From contig NC_010162.1 in NCBI RefSeq assembly GCF_000067165.1, forward strand, positions 11,830,501-11,894,500: a stretch of 64,000 bases of DNA, in the 5' to 3' direction. Shown here one piece after another: positions 17,834-26,583 of this stretch (positions within the stretch are counted from its first letter, which is position 1; each line of letters starts with the position of its first letter). This DNA is from Sorangium cellulosum So ce56 (GTDB lineage Bacteria; Myxococcota_A; Polyangia; Polyangiales; Polyangiaceae). The translations under genes were made by a program, and so were the position numbers. A model generated the notes under the pieces. The model was not told where the DNA came from. It saw only the letters and a list, made by a program, of their open reading frames with translations, and made no database searches.

Positions 17834-19069
17834 TCAGGACATCAGGCCGAGCGCGAAGAGCGCGTCGGCCCAGAGCGGCCAGAGCGTGCGGTACGGGTGC
17901 GTGGCCAGCACCACGCCGTCCCTCGGCAGGCGGCGCACGTGGAAGGGGGCGTGATGCTCGATGAATCGAGTGTGCGCTCCCGTATTCACGATCACGTCCT
18001 CGGTGGGCGCCCCCTCCTTCGCTGCCTGAATGGTCTCGAGCGCGATCGGCTCGATCGCGCACCACGCGTCGTCCGGTACCGCGGAGGCTTCGAGTGCTTC
18101 AAGCAGCGTGGCCGGCCGCATGGAGAGCGCTGCAAGGACTTGCTCGCGCGTCAGCTCGGCGTCGCCCGCGAGCGCGACGCGCGTACCGACCGGCAGGACC
18201 TCGCCGCGCGCGCGCAGCGCGTCCTCCCTCTCTGTGAGCTCGATGGACTTCCTCCAGCGCGCGCGCGGATCGGGTTCATCGCGCACGAGCAACCCTATCC
18301 TCTCCCGCTCTGCGACATGCTCCAGCGCGGCGTGCTTGCGCGCGCGCGCGACGGTGCCCGCGACCGCGATCCGCGTCCCGCGCGGCGCGGCCTCGACACG
18401 CGCTCGGAGCGCATCGAGCGAGTTTCCTGCGGCGCGCGCCACCTTGTAGCCCTCGTGGACGTGCACCCATGAGAGGGCGAGATCGCGCGCGACGAAGGAG
18501 TCCGCGTGGTATGTTGCGGCGAGCTCGATCGGTGGACCCCAGGCAGTGAGGTCTGAGCACCCGCCGGTCGTCACGTGTTCGCTCGAGCAGACACGGACCA
18601 AGAAATCGTTGATGTCCTTCTGGACCAGTACCGACATCACCGCGGCTTCGACCTCGACGGAGCGGGCGCCGACAGCCACGTCGATGCTGTTTGGGAGCAG
18701 ATCGTGATAATCGCCGCTCGATGCGCTCAGAGGACCGTCCGGGGACCGGCGCTCGTGCTTCTCGTCGGCGCAGCCGATGGTGAGCGGGATGCCGTGGCCG
18801 AAGCTCGTCATGGTCCAGAAGCTCGCTCCGATGCTCACATCCGTGCCAAATGCCGAGCGAGCTACTTCCACGGCTTTCTCGACGGGAAGCGCGGCGTAAG
18901 ACCTATCGGGACCGGCGAGCGGATGGATCGCGAGCCTCACGAACCACCCAGGCATGACGAGAGCGGACAGCGCAGCCGCAAGCGCGTCGACCCTGTGTTC
19001 CTCGTCGCACGCCGCATACAAGCGAAGGGGCTCCTCCCTCCGCGTACGATAGCTGCTTGCGCGACTCAC
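17834..19069 (-). CDS. Orphan immunity-protein candidate, paralogue 2, with internal duplication
   Basis: This 411-residue paralogue of the same family is longer than its three relatives. The extra length comes from about 55 residues (roughly 230-300) bounded by two related segments, RARVEAAPRGTRIAVAG and RARGEVLPVGTRVALAG, where the others have one; this looks like an internal duplication. The start is a GTG at 19069 (MSRASSYRTRREEP...) with GGAGGG ten bases upstream. The N-terminal block reads YAACDEEHRVDALAAALSAL, so the usual Trp of AWCDE is Ala here. It lies 30 bases before paralogue 1 on the same strand, suggesting co-transcription. No toxin adjoins it. Confidence 0.75.
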   Translation of the reverse strand: MSRASSYRTRREEPLRLYAACDEEHRVDALAAALSALVMPGWFVRLAIHPLAGPDRSYAALPVEKAVEVARSAFGTDVSIGASFWTMTSFGHGIPLTIGCADEKHERRSPDGPLSASSGDYHDLLPNSIDVAVGARSVEVEAAVMSVLVQKDINDFLVRVCSSEHVTTGGCSDLTAWGPPIELAATYHADSFVARDLALSWVHVHEGYKVARAAGNSLDALRARVEAAPRGTRIAVAGTVARARKHAALEHVAERERIGLLVRDEPDPRARWRKSIELTEREDALRARGEVLPVGTRVALAGDAELTREQVLAALSMRPATLLEALEASAVPDDAWCAIEPIALETIQAAKEGAPTEDVIVNTGAHTRFIEHHAPFHVRRLPRDGVVLATHPYRTLWPLWADALFALGLMS

Positions 19070-19264
19070 GACGCGCTGCCCTCCGACCCGAGCGGAACGG
19101 CTACATCATTTACACCTTGCTGACGGACCATTGGTTTCCCTTCGTCACAGAACAGGGTCGGCCTCCATCGCGGCCCTCTTGCCGGCCGGCCCCAGTCGTC
19201 ATTCCCCGGGCTTGATCTTGACCCATAGCGTCACGGCCTCCCGAGCGTGTGGCTTGGCTTGACG

Positions 19265-20323
19265 TCACGACATCAGGCCGACCACGAAGAGCGCGTCGGC
19301 CCAGAGCGGCCAGAGCGTGCGGTACGGGTGCGTGGCCAGCACCACGCCGTCGCCCGGGAGCCGCCGGACGTGGAAGGGGGCGTGCTCTTCCAGGAAGCGG
19401 GTGTGCTCGCGCGTCGTGACGTCCACCCAGAAGGCGGGGGGGACCTCCCCCGCGGCTTCGTCGTCGAGCTGGCGGCGTAGCTCCATGAGCTCGCGCGCCT
19501 GGGGCTCGGCCGCGCGCCAGGCGTCGTCGGGCACCGCCGCGGCCTCGAGCGCATCGAGCAGGGTGGCCGGCGGCATCGCGAGAACCTTCAGCACGGTCTC
19601 GCGCGAGAGCGAGCCCGTGAGCTCGCTCGTGCCTTTCACGGGCACGCGCGCGCCGCTCGGCGCGGCGTCGATGCGCGCGTGCAGCGCCGAAAGCGACGTG
19701 CCTGCGATGCGCGAGACGCTCTCCTCGTGGTGCAGGCTCACCCACGAGAGGGCCAGATCGCGCGCGAGCTCCGCGGCGTTCGCGCTGTAGGTCGCGCACA
19801 TCTCGACCGGGGCGATCCAGTCCTCCTCGCCCGTGCAGGCGCCGGTCGGCACGCGCCCGCTCGCGTCCGGCGCGCAGAGGCGGAGCAGGAGGTCCTCGAT
19901 GTCGCCTTGGACCATGTGGTAGGCGGCCGCGGCCTCGGCCTCCACGGAGCGGGGGCGCCTGCCCACGGGGATCTCGTACGGGTAGAAATCCCACTTGCGC
20001 TCGCCCGCCTTGACCTCAAGAGGGCCGAAAGGATGGTCATCTTCGCTGTCTTCGGGGTAGCAAGCGAGGCTGAACACCATAACGCGCTCTGATCCCCGCA
20101 GTATCACGCCGGATGATACGTGAGCGCTATTCCGTCCTCCGAAGTTGGCCCGGACCGTGGCAAGGACGTCTTCGGCGGAGCGTGTCCTGCACGTTATGGT
20201 AGCGCTCATACCCAGGCTGATGAGATCCCCCGGAATCATCAGCGCAGACAATGACGCCGCGAGCGCATCGATCCGTTCTGGCTCGTCGCACCAGGCGAAG
20301 AATCGAGGTCCTGAGTAGCTCAT
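19265..20323 (-). CDS. Immunity-protein candidate overlapping the orphan toxin cassette, paralogue 3
   Basis: This 352-residue family member starts with the ATG at 20323, which overlaps the TGA of the orphan toxin tip in an ATGA junction. The same arrangement is seen for the full-length toxin and its partner. The N-terminus is MSYSGPRFFAWCDEPERIDAL and the C-terminus is the conserved HPYRTLWPLWADALFVVGLMS. It shows no signal peptide or membrane segment. The overlap implies coupled translation, as expected for an antidote made with its toxin. It probably neutralises the PD-(D/E)XK-like tip of the cassette just upstream; specificity is inferred from position only. Confidence 0.78.
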   Translation of the reverse strand: MSYSGPRFFAWCDEPERIDALAASLSALMIPGDLISLGMSATITCRTRSAEDVLATVRANFGGRNSAHVSSGVILRGSERVMVFSLACYPEDSEDDHPFGPLEVKAGERKWDFYPYEIPVGRRPRSVEAEAAAAYHMVQGDIEDLLLRLCAPDASGRVPTGACTGEEDWIAPVEMCATYSANAAELARDLALSWVSLHHEESVSRIAGTSLSALHARIDAAPSGARVPVKGTSELTGSLSRETVLKVLAMPPATLLDALEAAAVPDDAWRAAEPQARELMELRRQLDDEAAGEVPPAFWVDVTTREHTRFLEEHAPFHVRRLPGDGVVLATHPYRTLWPLWADALFVVGLMS

Positions 20324-21720
20324 AGCCGGATCACCATGATGGGTATATTGAAGCCATCGAGGGTAAGGGACTTGCCAGCGTCCGAATCGAACAGGTAGCC
20401 GTCCTTGACTGTGAACTTCTTCGGTTTGAACTTCGCCCCCTGCTCCATGATGAGCTCGACCCGCTGCGCGTCGCCAGCGAGCCCCCACTTGTCCTTCAGC
20501 GCCCTCATCGCATTCAATAGCTGATCGCGCACATCAAAGGCGTCGATCGTTCCGCCGCCCTTCGCCTCGCTCAGGATGAGCTTGTGCCCGCTGGACACCG
20601 ACAGGAAGTCGGGCGCCTTCCCCTCGATGGTACCCGTCCGTGACTCCCTCGGAATGTCGAGCACCGTGCGCACCCCGTCGTCGCCGACCCCGACGAGCGA
20701 TCTGCCGTCGTCCATCAGGAACTTGGCCGCTTTCTTCTCGAAAATGTCGATTTTTTTCTGCTTGGTGATCGCGCCGCGGAGGTTCTTGTACCCCCGGACG
20801 CGTTCCGTTTTCACGATCTTGGCGAAAACCTCCTCGATCTCGGCGATCTCCCCGGCCACCCGGATCGCAGACGGCCGCAGCCCGCTGCTGATCTTGACCG
20901 CGCGCCACATTGGCCCGACCGCGCCGAGCCCGAACCCCATCCCCGAGAAGATCCGCTCCTCGTCGCTCAGCTCCTCGCCCGACGGCAGGCACCACGCCTT
21001 CCCCGTCACCGCCTCGCACAGGTCGAGCGCCGGCCCGACCACGGGCACGAACCCCACCCCGATGCGCGTCGTCGCGTGCACCAGCGTCTGCATCACCTCC
21101 GCGTACGCCTCGAAGCCCTCGGCGACCGTCGACATCGCCCCCGCGAACGCGCTGATCGTCTGGTAGAGCTGCGTCTGCTCCAGGTCGAACCCGTCCCCTG
21201 TCCACAGGTTGAGGTTGTCCTTCATCTGGTCCGCGAGCGCGTCGAACCGCGGCTTGAGCACCGTGTCCACCTGCGCCCGCAGATCCGGCGGGATCGGCGA
21301 GTCCTCGAACCAGTCCGACGCATCCATGAACTGCCGCACGAACCCGGTGATCCGGTTCTGCGCCTTCAGGAACGCGTTGGTCTCCGCCAGCGACACGCCC
21401 ATCCGGTCGCGCAGCGCGATCTCCAGCGCCGCGCTGTTCGCCCGCCACGCTCGCACGTTCGCCACGAAGTCCGCCCGCGCGACCACCGCGCCCCCGTTCA
21501 CGTCCTTCTCCAGCGCCGCGATCACGCCGTCCGCGTACGCCGCGTACGGGTCCCTCCCCTCGTCGAATGCACCGTCCACCTCCGCGATGTCCGGCACCTC
21601 GACCCACGGCACCTCGCTCTCCCCGAGCGCATACGCCCACGGGTCGTCCGGGCTCCATTCCTCGGGGTTGGCCGTCGATGAAGACGGCTCTGCAAGGGCG
21701 GAGAACGGCTGAGAGAGAGC
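20320..21720 (-). pseudogene. Orphan polymorphic-toxin C-terminal cassette lacking a start
   Basis: From residue EW at about 21657 down to the stop at 20320 the translation parallels the full-length toxin. The PDDPWAYALGE linker, the ~220-residue helical region and the pre-toxin TG segment (DLCEAVTGK, then LPSGEELSDEER) are nearly identical. The tip after GAVGPMWRAV is only about half identical. A PD-(D/E)XK-like pattern is present (APDFLSVSSG, then LILSEAK, near 20555-20620). The signal peptide, N-terminal domain and coiled coil of the full toxin are missing. No in-frame ATG/GTG with a ribosome site lies near the 5' boundary; the frame merely runs on through the duplicated block and antisense-like sequence to 22047. 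It is best read as a silent replacement tip for recombination, although translation by read-through cannot be excluded. Confidence 0.75.
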
Positions 21721-21890
21721 GGATGCCCACCCCCGGCCCGTGCTCGGCGCTCCGCGCCTGCGCGCGGTCCGCCCCTCCCAAATCGCGCGCTCCGCGCGCT
21801 CAGGGAGGGGTACGCCGTCTGGCAAGGGCGGCTCCCCGAGTGCGAAGTCCGGAGAAGGGAGAACGTGCACGACCTGCGTCAGGACATCAG
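21719..21890. repeat. Duplicated intergenic block, copy 2
   Basis: This is the second copy of the block at 16575-16745. The hairpin arms are at 21771-21779 and 21803-21811, the last base changed to T. It lies between the stop of immunity paralogue 4 and the orphan toxin cassette, so it marks the junction where the cassette was joined. Confidence 0.75.
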
Positions 21891-22919
21891 GCCGAGCACG
21901 AAGAGCGCGTCGGCCCAGAGCGGCCAGAGCGTGCGGTAGGGGTGGGTCGCCAGCACCACGCCGCCGCTCGGGAGGCGACGCACGTGGTAGGGGGCGTGGC
22001 GCTCGATGAACTGGACGTGCTTGCGCGACGTCACGTCCACCTCGCACGTCGGCGCGCCCTCCTTCGTCGCTGCGATGGTCTCAAGGGCGGCCGATTCGAC
22101 GGCGCGCCATTCCTCATCCGCCACCGCGGACGCTTCGAGTGCGTCGAGCAGCGCAGCCGGTGACTCCGTGAGCGCCTTGAGGACCGCTTCGCGCGAAAGC
22201 TCAGCGCCGTCCTCAACAGCGACACGCGCTCCGCGCGGCGCGGCGTCGACGCGCGCGTGCAACACGTCCGTTGGCATTCCCGCGGAATGTGCGACCTTGT
22301 CACCGTCCCGCAGGTTTACCCACGTAAGGGCGAGATCGTGTGCAACCAACGCCGCGCTGGTGTGATAGGTCGCGCACGCCTTGGTGGGCGGCCCCCAAGC
22401 CGCGAATTCTGTCCAGGCGCCGGCCGTCACGCGCGCACGCGCATCCGGCGCGCAGAGGCGGACCATAAGATCTTCGAGATCCTGCTGGACCTGCACCGCC
22501 AGGATCGCCGCCTCGACCTCGACAGAGCGCGTGCCGCCGAGGGCGATGCGAAGGCTCCAGGGAAGTAGATCGCTGCGATCGCCGGGGCGTGCGCATAGAG
22601 GACCGGAGGGATACCGGCGCTCCCACGCTTCGCCATTGCATTCGATGGCGAGTTCGATTGCGCTGCCGGAGTTCAGCTTCACGCCGAAGGATGCGAAGAC
22701 ATGCGTCCCTGCGGTGAATCCTGCACGCACCGCCGCGACCGTCTCGCTTAGGGTGACCGCATCGCGCCATCGCCAGGTGCTATCGGGATGGTCGATGGAC
22801 TCGATGTGGAAGCCGCACGTTCCCCCCGGGATGACGAGAGCAGACAGAGCCGCAGCGAGCGCGTCGACCCTGTCCGCCTCGTCACACCATGCATAGAGCC
22901 AGGGACCTGATACACTCAT
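21879..22919 (-). CDS. Immunity-protein candidate paired with the full-length toxin, paralogue 4
   Basis: This 346-residue family member starts with the ATG at 22919, overlapping the toxin TGA (ATGA). It shows LYAWCDEADRVDALAAALSAL at the N-terminus, EVEAAILAVQVQQDLEDLMVRLCAPDA in the middle and the shared HPYRTLWPLWADALFVLGLMS end. The N-terminal two thirds differ strongly from the other paralogues, while the last ~35 codons are nearly the same at DNA level. This is the pattern expected if specificity lies in the front and the 3' end serves as a recombination anchor. It is predicted cytoplasmic and should protect against the adjacent toxin. Confidence 0.8.
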   Translation of the reverse strand: MSVSGPWLYAWCDEADRVDALAAALSALVIPGGTCGFHIESIDHPDSTWRWRDAVTLSETVAAVRAGFTAGTHVFASFGVKLNSGSAIELAIECNGEAWERRYPSGPLCARPGDRSDLLPWSLRIALGGTRSVEVEAAILAVQVQQDLEDLMVRLCAPDARARVTAGAWTEFAAWGPPTKACATYHTSAALVAHDLALTWVNLRDGDKVAHSAGMPTDVLHARVDAAPRGARVAVEDGAELSREAVLKALTESPAALLDALEASAVADEEWRAVESAALETIAATKEGAPTCEVDVTSRKHVQFIERHAPYHVRRLPSGGVVLATHPYRTLWPLWADALFVLGLMS

Positions 22920-25132
22920 AACTGGATCACCATGACCAGGTTCCTAAAGCCTTCAAGCTTGATGCGCTTACCCGTGAGCGCGTCGACTAGATAGCCGTCC
23001 TTGACGATCTTGTTCTCGTTCTTGAGCGGCGCACCCTTGGGGATGATGAACTCGAGCCGCTCGACGTCGCCGGCGAGTCCTTTGTCGCTCAGTTTCTTCA
23101 TCGCATTCTCCAGTTGCGTGAGTGCGTGGTCGATGTCGACCTTTCCGGTGGCACTGTCAATGTCCTTCACCTCGGTCAGGGCCAGCTTGTTTCCCTTGGT
23201 TACGGTGAGAAAGTCGGGAGCCCTTCCCAAGGTCGTACTTGGAGGAGACTCCTTCGGTATGTCCAGCACCCGGCGAACGCCGTCATCGCCGACGCCGATC
23301 AGCGCCCGCCCGTCGTCCAGCATGAACTTGGCAGCCTCCTTCTCCATCGCGTCGAGCGGCTTGCTCGTGACCGCCCCGCGCAGCGTCTTGTACCAGGTGC
23401 GCCGCGGTGCGCGCAGCGCAGTGGCGAGCTCCTCGCCAAACTGCGCGATCTCCTCGGCGACTCGAATCGCATCCGGCGTCAGCCCGCCTGCGCGACTGAC
23501 CGCGCGCCACATCGGCCCGATCGCTCCGAGCCCGAACCCCACCCCCGAGAAGATCCGCTCCTCGGTGCTGAGCTCCTCCCCCGACGGCAAGCACCACGCC
23601 TTGCCCGTCACCGCCTCGCACAGGTCGAGCGCCGGCCCGACCACCGGCACGAAGCCCACGCCGATGCGCGTCGTCGCGTGGACGAGCGTCTGCATCACCT
23701 CCGCGTACGCCCCGAAACCTTCGGCGACGGTCGACATCGCCCCCGCGAACGCGCTGATCGTCTGGTAGAGCTGCGTCTGCTCCAGATCGAACCCGTCCCC
23801 TGTCCACAGGTTGAGGTTGTCCTTCATCTGGTCCGCGAGCGCGTCGAACCGCGGCTTGAGCACCGTGTCCACCTGCGCCCGCAGGTCCGGCGGGATCGGC
23901 GTTTCGATGAACCAGTCCGACGCATCCATGAACTTCCGCACGAACCCGGTGATCCGGTTCTGCGCCTTCAGGAACGCGTTGGTCTCCGCGAGCGACACGC
24001 CCATCCGGTCGCGCAGCGCGATCTCCAGCGCCGCGCTGTTCGCCCGCCACGCTCGCACGTTCGCCACGAAGTCCGCCCGCGCGACGACCACCCCGCCGCT
24101 CACGTCGGCCTCCAGCGCCGCGATCACCGCGTCCGCGTACGCCGCGTACGGGTCCCTCCCCTCGTCGAACGCACCGTCCACCTCCGCGATGTCCGGCACC
24201 TCGACCCACGGCACCTCGCTCTCCCCGAGCGCATACGCCCACGGGTCGTCCGGGTTCCACCCCTCGGCGCGCGCGTCCTGCGTCGCGAGGTCCGCCACCT
24301 CGTCGGCCTGCGCGCCGAACTCGTCCATCAGCCGCGCGAGCTCGTCCTCCAGGTCGCTGACGCTCCTCTTCAGGTCGTCGACGAGCTGCTCCATCGCCGC
24401 CCGCGTCGCCGGGTCGACCACATCCTTGTAGCGGTCGAGGATTGCGTCGAGCTCGGTCCGCGAGATCTCGTCCAGCGGCCGCGTCACGAGGTCGTGCAGC
24501 TCGGTATCGAGCTGCCGCAGCAGATCCATCCGAGCCCGGAGGTCCGCTATCTTGGCGGCGTTCCGGAGGATCGCCTCCATCAGCTTGCCGATCGCGACCT
24601 CCAGCTCCGCGATGTCGCGCGCGAGCGCGGGGTTGATCTCAGCGAGGCTCAGGTCGACGTCCGTGTCGCCCTCGAAGCCGGTCCCGTCGCGGCGGATGTC
24701 GAAGAGCGGTTTGTTCAGCCCGAGCGGCTCCGAGACGAGGTGCACCACGTCGTGCGCGTGGGTACACCAGTCGCCGCCGTTCACGTGGACCCCGAAGTGG
24801 AAGTCGTTCGCGCCCATGCGCAGCAGCACCGAGTCGAACTCCGCCTCGAGCATGTTGCTCGCGGAACCGTCGCCGTAAATCTCTACCGCGCCCGGGATCC
24901 CATAGGTGGGCAGCGGCGTCTGGTTCACCTCGAAGATGGCGGCGCCCTCCGTCTCCAGCTCGGGGTCCGCGCACGAGGTGGCGTCCTGGCGGCTCATCCA
25001 CAGCACGGTGTATGGCGTGGTGGCCCAAGCGAACGACGGCGCCAGCACCGCCAGCGCCGTGATCAGCGCGACCAGCTTGTGGAACACGGCAGCGCTCCGG
25101 CCGCGCAGCGCGACGTCCTTCGAGCCTCTCAT
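22916..25132 (-). CDS. Exported polymorphic toxin with pre-toxin TG segment and PD-(D/E)XK-like tip
   Basis: This is a 738-residue protein. Residues 1-36 form a Sec signal peptide (VALITALAVLAPSFAWA) with no lipobox Cys. There follow a ~130-residue extracellular domain, a long coiled coil (~170-290), the PDDPWAYALGE linker near 293, a helical region, and a pre-toxin TG pattern (VVGPALDLCEAVTGK, then GEELSTEER, about 490-540). The C-terminal tip after ~575 contains APDFLTV then LALTEVKD (~637-658), fitting the D...ExK core of PD-(D/E)XK nucleases. The ATG at 25132 overlaps the stop of the upstream lipoprotein gene, and its own stop overlaps the immunity start, so three genes are coupled. The order helper lipoprotein-toxin-immunity recalls SitBAI cassettes of Myxococcus xanthus, delivered by outer-membrane exchange. 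Delivery route and nuclease activity are inferred. Confidence 0.8.
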   Translation of the reverse strand: MRGSKDVALRGRSAAVFHKLVALITALAVLAPSFAWATTPYTVLWMSRQDATSCADPELETEGAAIFEVNQTPLPTYGIPGAVEIYGDGSASNMLEAEFDSVLLRMGANDFHFGVHVNGGDWCTHAHDVVHLVSEPLGLNKPLFDIRRDGTGFEGDTDVDLSLAEINPALARDIAELEVAIGKLMEAILRNAAKIADLRARMDLLRQLDTELHDLVTRPLDEISRTELDAILDRYKDVVDPATRAAMEQLVDDLKRSVSDLEDELARLMDEFGAQADEVADLATQDARAEGWNPDDPWAYALGESEVPWVEVPDIAEVDGAFDEGRDPYAAYADAVIAALEADVSGGVVVARADFVANVRAWRANSAALEIALRDRMGVSLAETNAFLKAQNRITGFVRKFMDASDWFIETPIPPDLRAQVDTVLKPRFDALADQMKDNLNLWTGDGFDLEQTQLYQTISAFAGAMSTVAEGFGAYAEVMQTLVHATTRIGVGFVPVVGPALDLCEAVTGKAWCLPSGEELSTEERIFSGVGFGLGAIGPMWRAVSRAGGLTPDAIRVAEEIAQFGEELATALRAPRRTWYKTLRGAVTSKPLDAMEKEAAKFMLDDGRALIGVGDDGVRRVLDIPKESPPSTTLGRAPDFLTVTKGNKLALTEVKDIDSATGKVDIDHALTQLENAMKKLSDKGLAGDVERLEFIIPKGAPLKNENKIVKDGYLVDALTGKRIKLEGFRNLVMVIQL

Positions 25133-26583
25133 GTCCCCTCCGCGCCGCGCACGGCGGCGTCATACGCGATCGCGGCGCCCTTCACGTCGCCCGCGTCGAG
25201 CCTCGCCTGCGCGGCGTCGAGCTCCGCCGCGCCCATCCCCTGCTCCCGCAGCGCCGCGAGGCCCGCCGCGATCTTCTGCGGCAAGCCCGTCCTGAGCTCG
25301 GCCTCCGCGGCGTCGAACCGCCCTCGGAGCGCCGCGCATCCGGCCTCTCGCCACGAGGATGGCGCCGCCTCGCAGAGCGGCCGCATCTGCACCAGCGCCA
25401 AGAGCTCCCCGCACCGCTCGGCCAAGAGCGGCAGCCCGAGCTTCTCGCTCACCGGCGGCGCCGCCGACAGCGCCGCCGCCCGCGCGCGCGCTCCCTCGCT
25501 GAACGCCTCCGAGGCCTTGCGGCTCCGCGACCGCGCGCTCGCCTCGCGCGCCCCCTCGTCTGCCTCCAGCGCGACGAGCGCCTGCCGGCGCAGCGCGATG
25601 CCGCCGAGCAGCGCCGTCGCGGTCGCGTCGCTCCGGGCGACGCGCCGCTGCGCGTAGCCCAGCATCGCGCTCAGCGAGCGCAGCGCCCCCGACGTCATGT
25701 CAGGCAGCACCGCGCCGTGTGTCGCGAGGAATTCCTTGTGCGGCGCGATCGCCTCGTCGAACGAGACCGCGAACGCCCGGAGCTCCGCCGACAGCGTCAT
25801 CACCTCCGCGGCGAGCTCGTTCGGCGCCCGGCTCGCCCCGCGCGCCGCCGCGAGCACCGCCTGCTCCACGCCGTCGAGCTCGTCGATCGCCGATCGCGAT
25901 GCCTGCGCCGAGAGCGCCGCGTACGCCGCCGTTTCCGCCGCCTCGGTCGCGCGGTAGGCGGCGAAGCGCGCCGCCGCGCCCGCGTACCTGGATTGCAGCG
26001 GCGCGCCCTCGTCCCTGGCGCGATCGAGGACGGCCTGCACGGCGGCCATCGCCAGCTTGTCCGCCGCGATCGCTGCGGCGAGGGGCTCCCGCTCGGCGCT
26101 CGCCTTGCCGGTCATCGCCTCCTTGAAGGTGTCGGCCGCATGGATCGGCTCTGCCTGGAGGGCCTCCTCCTGGCTGTCCCTGATCAGCCGGAGCAGCTTA
26201 CCGAGCTCGCCGTGGAGCGTCGCCCGGAGCGATTCGGCGTGCTTCTTCTCGTCGCGCACATAGGACACGACCCGATCGATGGTGTCGAACCAGGCCCCGA
26301 GCTCCGCCTCGTTCGCGATGAGCTCGTCGGGCGTCACGCGACCCGACCACCGCGCCCACATGAATATCGGCAGCTCGCCGTCCGCCTCGGCCTTGCTCCA
26401 CGCGCTGGCCGGGCCCTCGCTCGCATCGACGCAGCGCTCGACGACGCCGGTGTTCGGAATCGCGCAGATCCTCCCGCTCAGGGGTTCGTCGTCGCGATCC
26501 CACAGGCACCCGGGCACGGTCGCACCAAGCACCAGGGCGGCAAGGACCGCCGCAACGATCGTCGCCAATCGCACCGTTCTCAT
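25129..26583 (-). CDS. Helical lipoprotein, first gene of the toxin operon
   Basis: This predicted lipoprotein has 484 residues: MRTVRLATIVAAVLAALVLGATVPGC gives a signal peptide and lipobox. The mature part is almost entirely Ala/Glu/Arg-rich helix and probably coiled coil, with scattered Cys (ICAIPNTGVVERC near the start; CGELLAL and CAALRG near the end). The ATG at 26583 has GGAGG nine bases upstream. Its TGA overlaps the toxin ATG by four bases. By position it corresponds to the accessory lipoprotein (SitB) of myxobacterial toxin cassettes, which aids toxin transfer; I see no sequence motif that proves this. It could alternatively be a structural partner of the toxin coiled coil. Confidence 0.75.
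   Translation of the reverse strand: MRTVRLATIVAAVLAALVLGATVPGCLWDRDDEPLSGRICAIPNTGVVERCVDASEGPASAWSKAEADGELPIFMWARWSGRVTPDELIANEAELGAWFDTIDRVVSYVRDEKKHAESLRATLHGELGKLLRLIRDSQEEALQAEPIHAADTFKEAMTGKASAEREPLAAAIAADKLAMAAVQAVLDRARDEGAPLQSRYAGAAARFAAYRATEAAETAAYAALSAQASRSAIDELDGVEQAVLAAARGASRAPNELAAEVMTLSAELRAFAVSFDEAIAPHKEFLATHGAVLPDMTSGALRSLSAMLGYAQRRVARSDATATALLGGIALRRQALVALEADEGAREASARSRSRKASEAFSEGARARAAALSAAPPVSEKLGLPLLAERCGELLALVQMRPLCEAAPSSWREAGCAALRGRFDAAEAELRTGLPQKIAAGLAALREQGMGAAELDAAQARLDAGDVKGAAIAYDAAVRGAEGT

Noticed and set aside
21721..22047. Upstream extension of the orphan toxin frame
   Set aside because: The frame is open only because it runs through the duplicated hairpin block and the 3' end of the immunity gene in another frame; the residues are Arg/Pro filler.
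25030..25132. Toxin as a SitA-type lipoprotein
   Set aside because: The signal peptide ends in Ala-Trp-Ala without a Cys nearby, so it looks like a type I signal; the SitBAI comparison is kept only at the level of gene order and architecture.
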